Origin: Sphingomonas phyllosphaerae 5.2
GTDB taxonomy: Bacteria > Pseudomonadota > Alphaproteobacteria > Sphingomonadales > Sphingomonadaceae
Assembly (NCBI RefSeq): GCF_000419605.1
Contig: NZ_ATTI01000001.1
Location: 2,948,501-3,012,500, forward strand
Direction of reading: 5' to 3'
DNA: 64,000 bases
This document shows positions 25,920 through 35,492 of this stretch, piece by piece. The notes beneath the pieces are model-generated. The model saw nothing but the letters and a program-made list of their open reading frames with translations. It had not been told where the DNA came from and searched no databases. The position numbers were made by a program, and so were the translations under genes. Within the stretch, counting starts at the first letter, position 1, and each line of letters starts with the position of its first letter.

Positions 25920-28124
25920 TTGGACCTCGACGCAATCCAGCAGATGTTCTTCCAGGAATGTGAGGAAGGTCTGGCCGGCATGGAAAGCGCGTTCGCCGCG
26001 CTTCGTGACCAGCAATACGACAACGAGACGATCAACGGGATCTTTCGTGCGGTCCACTCGATCAAGGGCGGGGCGGGCGCGTTCGGCCACGAACGGCTGC
26101 AGGCCTATACCCACCAGTACGAAACGCTGCTCGACCTGCTGCGCAGCGAGACGCTGGGGCTGACCCCGCCGCTGGTCGACCTGATCGTCGCCGCGTTCGA
26201 CATGCTGGCCGATCACGTCGCGGCGGCGCGCGACGCGGGCGATGCGCCCGACGATGCGGCGATGCTCGCGCGGCTGATCGCGGCGGCGAGCGGCGAGGAG
26301 GCCGCGCCGGCCCCGGCGCCCGCAGCGGCACCCGTCGAGCTCGCCTTCGAGCCGACGCCCGTAGCGCTCGACGATTTCGACGACCTGATGTCGATGCTGG
26401 ACGACGTCGGCGGCGCGGCCGCACCCGATGCGGCGCCGGTCGCGGATGGCCCGCCCGCATGGCTGGTCACGTTCCGTCCCTCCGCCAACGCGCTGGACCA
26501 CGGCGCCGAGCCGTTGCTGCTGCTGCGCGAACTGATCCGCATGGAAGGCCGCGTGCTGTCGTGCGACGCCGGCGCGCTGCCGACGCTGAACGCGCTGGAC
26601 CCCGAGCTGTCGTACCTTGCGTGGCAGATCGCGGTGCCCGGCACCGCCGAGGAAGACGACATCCGCGCGGTGTTCGAGTTCACCGACAGTTGCGCGATCA
26701 CGCTGACCCGTGCCGACGGCCCGGCGCCGCTCGCCGCGCCGCAGACGATCGTGGTCGCGGCGCCGGTCGCGGCCGCCGCCGTACCTGCGCCGGCCGTCGC
26801 CCCGGCCCCTGCCCCCGTCGCTGTGGCCCCGGCACCCGCCCCGGCTCCGACTCCGGCCGCCCCGGCGCCCGTGGCAGTCGCCGCCGTCCCTGCGCCCCCC
26901 GCGCCGCGCCCCGCACCGACCGGCCCGGTCGCACCCGCGACCCCGGTCGCGCAGACGATCCGCGTCGACCTCGACAAGCTCGACCGGCTGGTGAACCTCG
27001 TGGGCGAGCTGGTCATCACGCAGGCGATGCTCGCGCAGCGGCTGAGCGAGAACGACATGGCCGGCATCTCGGAGCTGACCGATCTCGATCACCTGACGCG
27101 CGAACTGCAGGAATCGACGATGGCGATCCGCGCGCAGCCGATGAAGACCGTCTTCAGCCGCGTGCCGCGCATCATCCGCGAACTGGAAGGCGAGACCGGC
27201 AAGCGCGTCCGCCTGGATATCGAGGGCGAGATGACCGAGGTCGACAAGACCGTCGTCGAGCGGATCGGCGAGCCGCTGACCCACCTGATCCGCAACGCCG
27301 TCGATCACGGGCTGGAGACGACCGAGGAGCGGATCAAGGCCGGCAAGTCGGAGACCGGGGTCGTCACGCTTTCGGCCGCGCATCATTCGGGCCGCATCGT
27401 CATCACCGTCGCCGACGACGGGCGCGGGATCGATCGCGCGCGCGTCCGCGCCAAGGCGGTCGAGCGCGGGATCATCCTGCCCGAGGCGGTGTTGAGCGAC
27501 GAGGAGGTCGACAACCTGATCTTCGCGCCCGGCTTCTCGACCGCGTCGACCGTCTCGAACATCTCGGGGCGCGGCGTCGGCATGGACGTGGTGCGCAAGA
27601 ACGTCCAGGCGCTGGGTGGACGCATCGGCATCCACTCGCGCTTCGGCTCCGGCTCCAGCTTCTCGCTCAGCCTGCCGCTGACGCTGGCGGTGGTCGACGG
27701 GATGATCGTCACGGTCGGACACCAGACGTTCGTCATCCCGCTCAGCCACATCGTCGAGAGCCTGCGCCCGTCCGACGGCTCGGTGACGGCGGTCGGCATC
27801 AACGGCTCGGTGCTGGACGTGCGTGGCTCCTACGTGCCGATCTATCCGGTAGCCGAGCAGCTCGGCATCGACGGCGGCGAGAACGATCCGCAAAAGGCGG
27901 TGCTGATCGTGGTCGAGGGCGACCAGGGCCAGGCCGCGCTGCTGGTCGACTCGATCCAGGACCAGCGGCAGGTCGTCGTGAAGAGCCTGGAGGCGAACTA
28001 CCAGGCGATCGACGGGCTGGCCGGTGCGACGATCCTCGGCGACGGGCGCGTCGCGCTGATCATCGACGTCGATGCGCTGACGTCGCAACGCTCGCGTCGC
28101 ACCCCGCTGGCACATGCGGCATGA
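25920..28124 (+). CDS. cheA: Chemotaxis histidine kinase CheA
   Basis: The 734-residue kinase has an N-terminal HPt domain with phosphorylatable His46 in FRAVHSIKGGAGAFG, and a weakly conserved middle region with a long Ala-Pro linker (about 275-340). The dimerisation helices (VDLDKLDRLVNLVGELVITQ) follow. The ATP-binding boxes are HLIRNAVDHGLE (N box), DDGRGID (G1) and GRGVGMDVV (G2), and a CheW-like domain closes the chain. The start is TTG 25920 with AGGAG six bases upstream. It overlaps cheR by ATGA. It should phosphorylate CheY and the CheB proteins encoded downstream. Confidence 0.95.
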   Translation: MDLDAIQQMFFQECEEGLAGMESAFAALRDQQYDNETINGIFRAVHSIKGGAGAFGHERLQAYTHQYETLLDLLRSETLGLTPPLVDLIVAAFDMLADHVAAARDAGDAPDDAAMLARLIAAASGEEAAPAPAPAAAPVELAFEPTPVALDDFDDLMSMLDDVGGAAAPDAAPVADGPPAWLVTFRPSANALDHGAEPLLLLRELIRMEGRVLSCDAGALPTLNALDPELSYLAWQIAVPGTAEEDDIRAVFEFTDSCAITLTRADGPAPLAAPQTIVVAAPVAAAAVPAPAVAPAPAPVAVAPAPAPAPTPAAPAPVAVAAVPAPPAPRPAPTGPVAPATPVAQTIRVDLDKLDRLVNLVGELVITQAMLAQRLSENDMAGISELTDLDHLTRELQESTMAIRAQPMKTVFSRVPRIIRELEGETGKRVRLDIEGEMTEVDKTVVERIGEPLTHLIRNAVDHGLETTEERIKAGKSETGVVTLSAAHHSGRIVITVADDGRGIDRARVRAKAVERGIILPEAVLSDEEVDNLIFAPGFSTASTVSNISGRGVGMDVVRKNVQALGGRIGIHSRFGSGSSFSLSLPLTLAVVDGMIVTVGHQTFVIPLSHIVESLRPSDGSVTAVGINGSVLDVRGSYVPIYPVAEQLGIDGGENDPQKAVLIVVEGDQGQAALLVDSIQDQRQVVVKSLEANYQAIDGLAGATILGDGRVALIIDVDALTSQRSRRTPLAHAA

Positions 28125-28978
28125 GCAATGCCGCTGCCCTCGCGGCTCCGTCGGCCCGGCGTGAGTTCGATTTCACGCATGCCGATCACCAGGCGATCTC
28201 GCGGATCGTCTACGACGCGCTCGGCATCCTGCTGCCGGAGGGCAAGGCACAGCTGGTCTATGGCCGTGTCGCCCCGCGCGTGCGCGCCTGCGGACTGGGC
28301 AGCGTCGCCGCCTATCTGAAGCAGATCGCCGACGACGATGACGAGCGCGACCGGATGCTGGACGCGCTGACCACCAACCACACCAGCTTCTTCCGCGAGG
28401 CGCATCACTTCGAGGATTTCTCCGAGCGGATGTGGCCGAAACTGGCGCAGCGGCTGACCAGCGGCGGGCGCGTCCGGCTGTGGTCGGCGGCATGTTCGAG
28501 CGGCGAGGAACCCTATACGTGGCTGATGGCCGCGCTGGGTGCCGACAAGAGCGCCGCGCAGCGCCTGCTGAAGGGCGACCTGCGCCTGCTCGCCACCGAC
28601 GTGTCACCCAGCGTGCTGGAGACCGCGCGGGCCGGCCGCTATTCGGCGGACACGCTGCGCACGGTGCCGGCGAAGCTGCGATCGACCTGGATCGACAGCC
28701 GGCTGACGGTCGACCCGCTGCTGCGCGACGCGATCTCGTTCCGCCCGCTCAACCTGCTCGGCGCCTGGCCGATGAAGGGGAAGTTCGACGCGATCTGCTG
28801 CCGCAACGTCATGATCTATTTCGATGAACCAACGAAGGCCAAGCTGCAATCACGGCTGGCCGATCATCTGGAGACTGGGGGGATGCTGTACATCGGTCAT
28901 TCGGAGCGCCTGTCGCCCGATGTGGCGAAGCGCTTCGACTGCGTGGGGCGTACCGCCTATCTGAAGGTGAGCGCGTGA
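28121..28978 (+). CDS. cheR: Chemotaxis protein methyltransferase CheR
   Basis: The 285-residue enzyme methylates glutamates of chemoreceptors using SAM. It has the helical N-terminal domain with TNHTSFFREAHHFEDF, then the SAM-binding RLWSAACSSGEEPYT and the CRNVMIYFD motif. Start and stop overlap cheA and cheB respectively (ATGA and GTGA). The DWSAF tail of the nearby receptor is a plausible docking site for it. Confidence 0.95.
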   Translation: MSNAAALAAPSARREFDFTHADHQAISRIVYDALGILLPEGKAQLVYGRVAPRVRACGLGSVAAYLKQIADDDDERDRMLDALTTNHTSFFREAHHFEDFSERMWPKLAQRLTSGGRVRLWSAACSSGEEPYTWLMAALGADKSAAQRLLKGDLRLLATDVSPSVLETARAGRYSADTLRTVPAKLRSTWIDSRLTVDPLLRDAISFRPLNLLGAWPMKGKFDAICCRNVMIYFDEPTKAKLQSRLADHLETGGMLYIGHSERLSPDVAKRFDCVGRTAYLKVSA

Positions 28979-30006
28979 GCGTCCGCACCCTCGTCGTCGA
29001 CGATTCGCTGACCATGCAGGCGCTGATCCAGCGCACGCTGGCCAGCGACCCGGACATCCAGGTCGTCGGCACCGCGTCGAGCGCCGACGAAGCGCGCGCG
29101 CGGATCAAGGAACTCGATCCCGACGTCGTCACGCTCGACATCGAAATGCCGGGCATGAACGGGCTCGACTTCCTCGAACGGCTGATGCGGCTGCGCCCCA
29201 CCCCGGTGGTGATGCTGTCGACGCTGACCTCCGAAGGCGCGGATGCGAGCATCGCGGCGCTGGAGCTGGGCGCGTTCGAATGTTTCGACAAGCTGGCACT
29301 GCGTCGCCCGGACGAGGCGATCCGCCTGCCGGCGCTGGTCCGCGCCGCCTGCGGATCGCGCGGGCGCAGCGTCGCCGCCGCGCCGCGCAGCATCGCGCCG
29401 GAGCCGGTCCACCATGCCGATTACGTACCGCGCGACCAGTCGATGATCGCGGTCGGGGCGTCGACCGGCGGGGTCGAGGCGCTGATCGAGCTGCTGTCGG
29501 GCTTTCCCGCCAACTGCCCGCCGACCGTCATCGTGCAGCACATGCCGCCCAGCTTCACCGCCAGCTTCGCCGCGCGACTCGACCGGCTGTGCAAGCCGCA
29601 CGTCGAGGAAGCGCGAGCGGGCGCGGTGCTGGCGCCGGGCAAGGTCTATCTGGCGCCGGGCGGCGACCGGCACATGGAGATCGCCGGCCCGGCGACGCGC
29701 CGCTACTGCCGGCTGCTGACCGGCCCGAAGGCGAGCGGCCACCAGCCGTCCGTCGACGTGCTCTTCCACTCGGTCGCCAGGATCGCCGGTGCGGACGCGG
29801 TCGGCGCGATCCTGACCGGCATGGGCGCGGACGGCGCCGAGGGGATGCTGGCGATGCGCGACGCAGGCGCGATGACGGTCGGCCAGGACGAGGCGTCCAG
29901 CGTCGTCTACGGCATGCCCGCCGTCGCGCACCGCATCGGCGCGGTCGCGCAGCAGATGCCGCTGCGCCGGATCGCCGCCCGCCTGCTTCAGGAATGCCGC
30001 GCATGA
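28975..30006 (+). CDS. cheB: Chemotaxis response regulator protein-glutamate methylesterase CheB
   Basis: The 343-residue protein has an N-terminal receiver domain with phosphoacceptor Asp55 in VVTLDIEMPG. The C-terminal methylesterase has an intact catalytic triad: Ser163 in GASTGG, His189 in VQHMPPSF and Asp286 in GMGADGAEG. It removes methyl groups and deamidates glutamines on receptors. The GTG start overlaps the cheR stop and the stop overlaps cheD. It serves as the reference for the degenerate second CheB at 31518. Confidence 0.95.
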   Translation: MSVRTLVVDDSLTMQALIQRTLASDPDIQVVGTASSADEARARIKELDPDVVTLDIEMPGMNGLDFLERLMRLRPTPVVMLSTLTSEGADASIAALELGAFECFDKLALRRPDEAIRLPALVRAACGSRGRSVAAAPRSIAPEPVHHADYVPRDQSMIAVGASTGGVEALIELLSGFPANCPPTVIVQHMPPSFTASFAARLDRLCKPHVEEARAGAVLAPGKVYLAPGGDRHMEIAGPATRRYCRLLTGPKASGHQPSVDVLFHSVARIAGADAVGAILTGMGADGAEGMLAMRDAGAMTVGQDEASSVVYGMPAVAHRIGAVAQQMPLRRIAARLLQECRA

Positions 30007-30569
30007 CCGGGATCGTGCTTCGCGACGGCCTGCGCCGCATGACGGTGGCGCAGGGCGAGACGCGCGTCAGCGGCGAGACCGACGTGGTGCTGACCACCGT
30101 GCTCGGCAGCTGCATCGCCGCCTGCTTCTACGATCCGGTCGCCAAGGTAGGAGGCATTAACCATTACCTGTTAGCGGAGGGGGGTCATGCTTCCGATCCC
30201 GCCTCGATGCAGCGCTACGGCGTCTATGCGATGGAAGTGCTCATCAACGCCATGCTGGCGATGGGCGCGGCGCGCTCGCGGCTCAAGGCGCGGATCTTCG
30301 GTGGCGCCACGATGCGCAGCGGGTTCCGCGACATCGGCGGCGACAACATCGCGTTCGCCCGGCGGTTCCTGCGTGACGAACGCATCGCGCTCGTCGGCGA
30401 GGATGTCGGCGGCAGCGGCGCACGGCGCGTCGAGTTCCGCCCTGCCCTCGGCCTCGCACGGTGCCGTGTCGTGACCGAGACCACGATCGCCATGCCGGCC
30501 GTACGCGCCCGCCCGGTCGCGCCACCGCCACCGCCGCCCGCGTCGCTCGGCGACGTCGAGTTCTTCTGA
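30003..30569 (+). CDS. cheD: Chemoreceptor glutamine deamidase CheD
   Basis: The 188-residue protein carries the CheD motif TTVLGSCIAACFYDP, with the likely catalytic cysteine in GSC, and the downstream GGINHYLLAEG segment with the likely histidine. CheD deamidates receptor glutamines and in some bacteria binds CheC. No cheC gene is seen here. A proline-rich segment precedes the acidic end GDVEFF. It overlaps cheB by ATGA. Confidence 0.93.
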   Translation: MTGIVLRDGLRRMTVAQGETRVSGETDVVLTTVLGSCIAACFYDPVAKVGGINHYLLAEGGHASDPASMQRYGVYAMEVLINAMLAMGAARSRLKARIFGGATMRSGFRDIGGDNIAFARRFLRDERIALVGEDVGGSGARRVEFRPALGLARCRVVTETTIAMPAVRARPVAPPPPPPASLGDVEFF

Positions 30570-30612
30570 TGCCCGCCCTCGCCACCCGCATTCTGCCCAG
30601 GAGCCGTTACCC

Positions 30613-30987
30613 GTGACCAAGACGATCATGACCGTCGATGACTCGCCTAGCATGCGGATGCTGCTGCGCGCCGCGCTGACCGACCTCGGCTATCAGGTCG
30701 TCGAGGCCGAGGACGGCGTCCACGCGCTGGAGACGCTTGCCAGCTTCGACGAGGAGGAGGAGCCGGACCTGCTCATCACCGATATCAACATGCCGCGCAT
30801 GGACGGGTTCGGGCTGATCGAGAACGTCCGCGCCGACGGTCGCCGCACGCTGCCGATCCTGGTGCTGACCACCGAAAGCTCCGACGAGAAGAAGCAGCGC
30901 GCGCGCCAGGCCGGCGCGACCGGCTGGATCGTCAAACCCTTCAACCCCGAAAAGCTCGCCGCCGCCATCCGGCGCGTGTTGCACTGA
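30613..30987 (+). CDS. cheY: Chemotaxis response regulator CheY
   Basis: This 124-residue stand-alone receiver domain has Asp9/Asp10 in TVDDS, phosphoacceptor Asp57 in LITDINMP, the Thr pair in VLTTESS and Lys108 in IVKPF. It would bind the flagellar switch when phosphorylated by CheA. The GTG start has AGGAG nine bases upstream. It lies between cheD and cheW in the operon. Confidence 0.94.
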   Translation: MTKTIMTVDDSPSMRMLLRAALTDLGYQVVEAEDGVHALETLASFDEEEEPDLLITDINMPRMDGFGLIENVRADGRRTLPILVLTTESSDEKKQRARQAGATGWIVKPFNPEKLAAAIRRVLH

Positions 30988-31006
30988 TCCAGGAGGACCG
31001 TTCGTC

Positions 31007-31447
31007 ATGTCCCGTCAGCTCATCACCTTTCAGCTCGGCGACCAGTATCTGGGCGTTGATATCATGGCGATTCGCGAGATCCGCGCCTGGTCGCCCGCCA
31101 CGCCGCTGCCGAACGTGCCGAGCCACGTGCGCGGCGTCGTGAACCTGCGCGGCGTCGTGCTGCCGGTACTCGATCTGCGCCACCGCCTGGGCTGGGGCAT
31201 GACCGATCCGACGGCGCGCCACGTGATCATCGTCGTGCGGATCGGCGAGCAGTTGCAGGGCATCATCGTCGACGCCGTCAACGACATCGTCACCGTCCAG
31301 ACCGAGGACATGCAGCCGCTGCCCGACATGGGCGACGCCGCTGCGCAACAGTTCCTCGACGGTCTCGCCACGATCGACCAGCGGCTGATCATGGTGCTGG
31401 CGCTGGACCGGCTGGTCGAGCGGGCCGCGCTGGCGGACGCGGCCTGA
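31007..31447 (+). CDS. cheW: Chemotaxis coupling protein CheW
   Basis: The 146-residue CheW-domain protein has ITFQLGDQYLGVDIMAIREI, then the family hallmark HVRGVVNLRGVVLPVLDLR and a GIIVDAVNDIV segment. It links receptors to CheA. A strong AGGAGGA ribosome site lies before ATG 31007, and the preceding cheY stop is 19 bases away. Confidence 0.95.
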   Translation: MSRQLITFQLGDQYLGVDIMAIREIRAWSPATPLPNVPSHVRGVVNLRGVVLPVLDLRHRLGWGMTDPTARHVIIVVRIGEQLQGIIVDAVNDIVTVQTEDMQPLPDMGDAAAQQFLDGLATIDQRLIMVLALDRLVERAALADAA

Positions 31448-31517
31448 GCCGAGGGCAAGGCGACACCGCGATGCGGGTCGAAACAGATAGTTAACGCGCG
31501 TGTACTAGGACAGGGTC

Positions 31518-32522
31518 ATGGCTGGAACGAAAGTATTGGTGGTCGACGATTCGCTGACCATGCGCGCGCTGATCTCCGGCGCGCTGGAGCGGATCCCGGG
31601 CGTGGAGGTGGTCGGCATGGCCGACGGCGCGGCGGAAGCACGCGGGCTGGTGGAGAGCACCCGGCCCGACGTGATGACGCTGGACGTCGAGATGCCGGGA
31701 ATGAGCGGGCTCGCCTACCTCGCCGAGATCATGGACACCAAGCCGATGCCGGTGATCATGTTCTCGACCCGGACGCAGGACGGCGCGGCGGAATCGATCG
31801 AGGCACTGCGGCTGGGCGCGATCGACTGCTTCCCGAAGCCGCGCGTCGCGGCGCCGGCCGAGCTGGACGCGATCATCGCCAAGCTGGCGAAGCGGCTGAA
31901 GGCGGCGAAGAAGGCCGACCTGAAGCCCAAGAGCGCGCCCAAAACGGCGAAGTCTCCGCCGATCGACTGGAACGGGCGCCTGCTGCTGGTGGGCGGCGAC
32001 GCGTCGAACACCAAGTCGATCTTCGACCTGTTCGCCGGTTTCCCCGCCAATTGTCCGCCGACCGTCGTCGTCCAGCACCTGGGTCCGGGCATGGTCGAGA
32101 GCATGGTCGAGAAGCTCGCCGAGCAATGCGCGCCCAAGGTTGTGGTGGCCGCCGACGGGATGAAGCCCGAGCAGGGCACGATCTACCTCGCGCCGCACGG
32201 CGACGCGCATCTCGTGATCGACAGCTGGCCCAACGGCACGCTGCGGCTGCTGCCCAAGGACCCTGTCGCGGGTGAGCGTCCGTCGATCTCGCTGCTGTTC
32301 GCCTCGGCGGCGAAGGCGGCGGCGGCCAATGCGGTCGGCGTGCTGCTGCTCGACGGCAACGAGGACGGTGCGGGCGGCCTGCGCGCGATGAACGCGGCGG
32401 GCGGCTATGCCTTCGCGCCGGCCGAGAGCGGCGGCGGGTACACGCTCACGCGCGGCATGGTGCAGCAGCCGGTGGCCAGCGACGCGCTGGTGGCGGGCGT
32501 CATGAAGATGTGCTCGAAATGA
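31518..32522 (+). CDS. Second CheB-like response regulator with degenerate methylesterase site
   Basis: The 334-residue protein has an intact receiver domain (phosphoacceptor Asp56 in MTLDVEMPGM) and a CheB-like C-terminal domain. Aligned without gaps to the upstream CheB through the shared GFPANCPPTV segment, the catalytic GASTGG becomes GGDASN, so the nucleophile serine is Asp161. His187 (VQHLGPGM) and Asp283 (NEDGAGG) remain. A lysine-rich linker (about 120-147) joins the domains. Methylesterase activity is therefore unlikely. It starts 70 bases after cheW and overlaps the next small gene (ATGA). Role unknown; it could be a phosphorylation-dependent binding protein. Confidence 0.85.
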   Translation: MAGTKVLVVDDSLTMRALISGALERIPGVEVVGMADGAAEARGLVESTRPDVMTLDVEMPGMSGLAYLAEIMDTKPMPVIMFSTRTQDGAAESIEALRLGAIDCFPKPRVAAPAELDAIIAKLAKRLKAAKKADLKPKSAPKTAKSPPIDWNGRLLLVGGDASNTKSIFDLFAGFPANCPPTVVVQHLGPGMVESMVEKLAEQCAPKVVVAADGMKPEQGTIYLAPHGDAHLVIDSWPNGTLRLLPKDPVAGERPSISLLFASAAKAAAANAVGVLLLDGNEDGAGGLRAMNAAGGYAFAPAESGGGYTLTRGMVQQPVASDALVAGVMKMCSK

Positions 32523-32842
32523 GCGCCGCCGCGCTTCCCTCCCCGTCCGGCGGGGGGGTGGCGACGGGGGCGGTGCCGCGCTCGCTCGCCCATGCTCTCG
32601 CCAACGAGCTGGTGCTCGCGTCGGGCATGCTCGCCGACCTCGCCTACGACCTGGGCAGCGACGGCGACACGCTGCGCCGCCACATGGCAAGCCTGCAGCG
32701 GATCGATTATGTGACGCAGATGCAGCTGGCGATCGCCGATCTGCTGCGCAGCGTCGGCGATGAGGGCGGCATCGCGCAGGTGACGTTGCAGGACATGGCC
32801 GACCGGCTGCGCGCGTCCGTCGCGGAGTCCGCCGCGGCCTGA
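32519..32842 (+). CDS. Small helical protein coupled to the CheB-like gene
   Basis: The 107-residue protein is predicted largely alpha-helical after a glycine/proline-rich N-terminus (LAHALANELVLASGMLADLAYD, QRIDYVTQMQLAIADLLRSV). No known family was recognised. Its ATG overlaps the stop of the degenerate CheB gene. The long amphipathic helices suggest a four-helix or dimeric helix bundle, perhaps a partner of the receiver protein. That is inference from translational coupling only. Confidence 0.65.
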   Translation: MSAAALPSPSGGGVATGAVPRSLAHALANELVLASGMLADLAYDLGSDGDTLRRHMASLQRIDYVTQMQLAIADLLRSVGDEGGIAQVTLQDMADRLRASVAESAAA

Positions 32843-32869
32843 CGCCGCGCCGGATCGCCGCCATGCCGC

Positions 32870-33214
32870 CTATCGGCCTTCGCGCCGCCGCAGGGTTCGC
32901 GCGATCAGCCCGAAGTGCAGCAGCTGGATCGCGACCAGCAAGGCGCCCGCGCCGATCGATGCCGGGAGCACATCGCTCTCCTGCCCGGCGCGTGGCGGGA
33001 CCGTCAGCGACATGACCGCCATCCCGCCGAGCGTGACGACGGCGAGCGCCGGCATCACCGACAGCGCGATGCGCCGCGGCGCCGACCACGTGACCGCGCC
33101 CGTGAACGACCATTGCATCGGCAGGTGCTCCTCGCACCGAAAGCGTTCGTTCGCCCGGTACGCCAGCACGCAGCTGACGAGGACGAACGTTGTTGCGACG
33201 ATCGACGTGCCCAT
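32870..33214 (-). CDS. Small membrane protein of unknown function
   Basis: The 114-residue protein has three hydrophobic segments (about 4-20, 47-67 and 82-103) and a basic C-terminus. The segment LPMQWSFTGAVTWSAPRR recalls the soluble-side motif of DUF1648-type membrane proteins, but the similarity is slight. ATG 33214 was chosen because AGGAG lies seven bases upstream; an in-frame ATG at 33244 would add ten residues. It is divergent from nhaA across a 318-base gap. Confidence 0.6.
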   Translation of the reverse strand: MGTSIVATTFVLVSCVLAYRANERFRCEEHLPMQWSFTGAVTWSAPRRIALSVMPALAVVTLGGMAVMSLTVPPRAGQESDVLPASIGAGALLVAIQLLHFGLIARTLRRREGR

Positions 33215-33532
33215 GACGACGCTCCTGATGCTCAGCCCCCACATCGCCTTTCTGCCGCCGGCTGGGCAAGCGCGTTCGAATGTCATCGCGCGCACACCGA
33301 AGCGCCCCGAAACGCTGCGGCGCGGCCCCGAACGCTCCCGATGACGGCGTTCCGCGTCCCTGGATCGCCCCGAACGCGACGCGCAGCGATCGCGACGAAG
33401 CGCACGGCTTGTCCTCGGCGGCTCCCGATGCGATAGACGACGCGGGTGTCGACCGCCGAATTCCGGTGGCAGGCAGGTGTCTTGCGCTGGTCGGGCCGCC
33501 AGTGACGCCGCTCTGTATCCGGACCCGCCGCC
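33215..33532. other. Divergent intergenic region before nhaA
   Basis: 318 bases with no supported gene. The word GCCCCGAA(A)CGC recurs three times near 33301, 33325 and 33367, but no clear operator or hairpin was recognised. Confidence 0.5.
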
Positions 33533-34732
33533 ATGCCCCGACACGCCCCCGCGCGCCGCAGCCCGATCCGCGCCTTCCTCTCCTCGCAAGCCGCTGCCGG
33601 CATCCTGCTGATGGCCGCCGCCGCGCTCGCGTTGCTCGTCGCCAACTCGCCGCTGGCTGCGGATTATGCCGCGCTGCTTCATCGCACGCTTGGCCCTATG
33701 TCACTGGAACATTGGATAAATGACGGGCTGATGGCCGTCTTCTTCCTGCTGGTCGGCCTTGAGATCAAGCGCGAGCTGCTGGACGGACAACTGGCGACCT
33801 GGCCGCGTCGGATCCTGCCGGGCATCGCAGCGGCGGGCGGGATGGCGGTTCCGGCACTGATCTATCTCGCCTTCAATCGCGGCGCGACCGCTGCCGGCTG
33901 GGCGATCCCGGCAGCGACCGACATCGCGTTCGCACTCGGCGTCATCACGCTGCTGGGCGATCGCGTGCCGGCCTCATTACGCGTCTTCCTCGCCGCGCTG
34001 GCGATCATCGACGATCTCGGCGCAGTGGCCATCATTGCCCTTTTCTACACCACGCACGTCTCCCTGCCCGATCTCGCGACAGCCTTCGGCGCGCTCGGCG
34101 TGCTGGTCGCACTCAACCGATACGGGGTGCGTCGGCTCACGCCGTTTCTGCTCGTCGGCGTCCTCCTGTGGGTCTTCATGCTGCGATCGGGCGTCCATGC
34201 CACGTTGGCGGGGGTCATGCTGGCGCTGACGATCCCCATGACGCGCGCGCGCGACAGCGCCGACGGCAGCGCTGACGGCGAGAGTGCGCTGCACCGCCTG
34301 GAACATGCGCTGCATCGGCCGGTCGGGTTCCTCGTCGTGCCAGTGTTCGCGCTGGCCAACGCAGCGGTGCCGATCGTCGGCCTGCCCGCCGCCGCGCTGA
34401 CCGCGCCGGTGACGCTCGGGGTGGCCGTCGCATTGCTGACCGGCAAAGTCGCGGGCGTGTTCGGCGCCGCGACGCTGGCGATCCGGCTCGGGCTCGCGGA
34501 CATGCCCGCGCACGCCACGCCCCGCCAGTTGTTCGGCGTCGCGCTGCTATGCGGAATCGGCTTCACGATGAGCATCTTCATCACCTTGCTCGCCTTTCCC
34601 GCCGATCCGCTATTGCAGGCGGAGGCGAAGCTGGGGGTGCTGGCAGGATCGCTGCTGTCCGGCGTGCTGGGCTACGGCGTGCTGCTCAGGTCGCGTCGAG
34701 AGGGCGAGCGAAGCAGATCGATTCCAGGTTAG
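33533..34732 (+). CDS. nhaA: Na+/H+ antiporter NhaA
   Basis: The 399-residue inner-membrane antiporter exchanges Na+ (or Li+) for protons. It shows [32 protein letters not shown] with the conserved Asp, and [11 protein letters not shown] with the adjacent aspartates essential for ion binding. It has about 11-12 membrane helices and the normal family length. It is a single gene, unrelated to its neighbours. The protein ends in a short basic tail. Confidence 0.95.
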   Translation: MPRHAPARRSPIRAFLSSQAAAGILLMAAAALALLVANSPLAADYAALLHRTLGPMSLEHWINDGLMAVFFLLVGLEIKRELLDGQLATWPRRILPGIAAAGGMAVPALIYLAFNRGATAAGWAIPAATDIAFALGVITLLGDRVPASLRVFLAALAIIDDLGAVAIIALFYTTHVSLPDLATAFGALGVLVALNRYGVRRLTPFLLVGVLLWVFMLRSGVHATLAGVMLALTIPMTRARDSADGSADGESALHRLEHALHRPVGFLVVPVFALANAAVPIVGLPAAALTAPVTLGVAVALLTGKVAGVFGAATLAIRLGLADMPAHATPRQLFGVALLCGIGFTMSIFITLLAFPADPLLQAEAKLGVLAGSLLSGVLGYGVLLRSRREGERSRSIPG

Positions 34733-35054
34733 AGCCAATCGGTGCCCGACGTCGGTGTTCGCATCAATCAGTACGCGCTCACGCCAGCGCTTCAAAAAAT
34801 CACTGTGCCGGCCGACTGGCCATTGCGGATGGCCAAGCACGATCGATCCGACAACGCGATCGAACATGGTTTAGTGATCCAAGCGCACGCCTCGTCGCCA
34901 GCGCGACCATCCGCCGCCGACAACCTCCCGCCGTCGATCCGCGCCTGAACGCCGGTCTCCGATCGCAATCCATTGGCAAACCGAGCGGCGACCTGGGTTC
35001 CGCATGATGTCGGGCCGGATCGCTGGTCGCGCCGCCCCGGCCGCCCCTTGAAAC
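34733..35054. other. Intergenic region after nhaA
   Basis: 322 bases between convergent genes. It holds a perfect 7-bp hairpin at 34817-34835 (TGGCCAT / ATGGCCA, five-base loop) without a T-run. No supported gene was seen. Confidence 0.5.
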
Positions 35055-35492
35055 TCAGCGCCCGCCCGGGATCATCGAGTCGTTCTTCTCCGCCGCGCGC
35101 CGCTCCGCCGCCCACGCGCGGTTGATCGCGAGCGCACATCCGGTCTGCCCGCCAGATCCGACCGGGGAGCACGTATCCGGCAACCCGCCAGCCACGCGGC
35201 TCACCTGGTCAGCGGTCGCCACCCGGTTCGTCCATGCCTGATTCTTCGCCGCCGGCTCAGCGCTGTCGCGGAGCGGCTTCGGAATGCGGAATTGTTCGTC
35301 CGGGTTCAGGCGGCTGCAGACCACCACTTCATCACCCTGCGCCTTCGGGCACGCTTCGTTGCCCTCCAGCGTCACGCTACGCACGCGCTGTGGAGCCCGG
35401 CCTGTGTTGCCGGCAGACTGGACCTGCGCCAAGGCACCTGTCGGCAGCGCCAGCGCCACGGCGAAAACAAACGCAACAGCGTGACGACGCAT
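35055..35492 (-). CDS. Small secreted protein of unknown function
   Basis: The 145-residue protein has a signal peptide (about 1-22, ending GALAQ). The mature part has four cysteines, two in [15 protein letters not shown] and two in [13 protein letters not shown], suggesting disulfide bonds. The segment [15 protein letters not shown] looks conserved in style, but I could not name the family. ATG 35492 has AAGGAG seven bases upstream. It is divergent from trpG. Confidence 0.7.
   Translation of the reverse strand: MRRHAVAFVFAVALALPTGALAQVQSAGNTGRAPQRVRSVTLEGNEACPKAQGDEVVVCSRLNPDEQFRIPKPLRDSAEPAAKNQAWTNRVATADQVSRVAGGLPDTCSPVGSGGQTGCALAINRAWAAERRAAEKNDSMIPGGR

Noticed and set aside
25479..28115. 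Very long open frame on the minus strand opposite cheA
   Set aside because: It mirrors the cheA gene; its translation is Arg/Asp/His/Gly-rich without motifs, which is typical of antisense frames in high-GC DNA.
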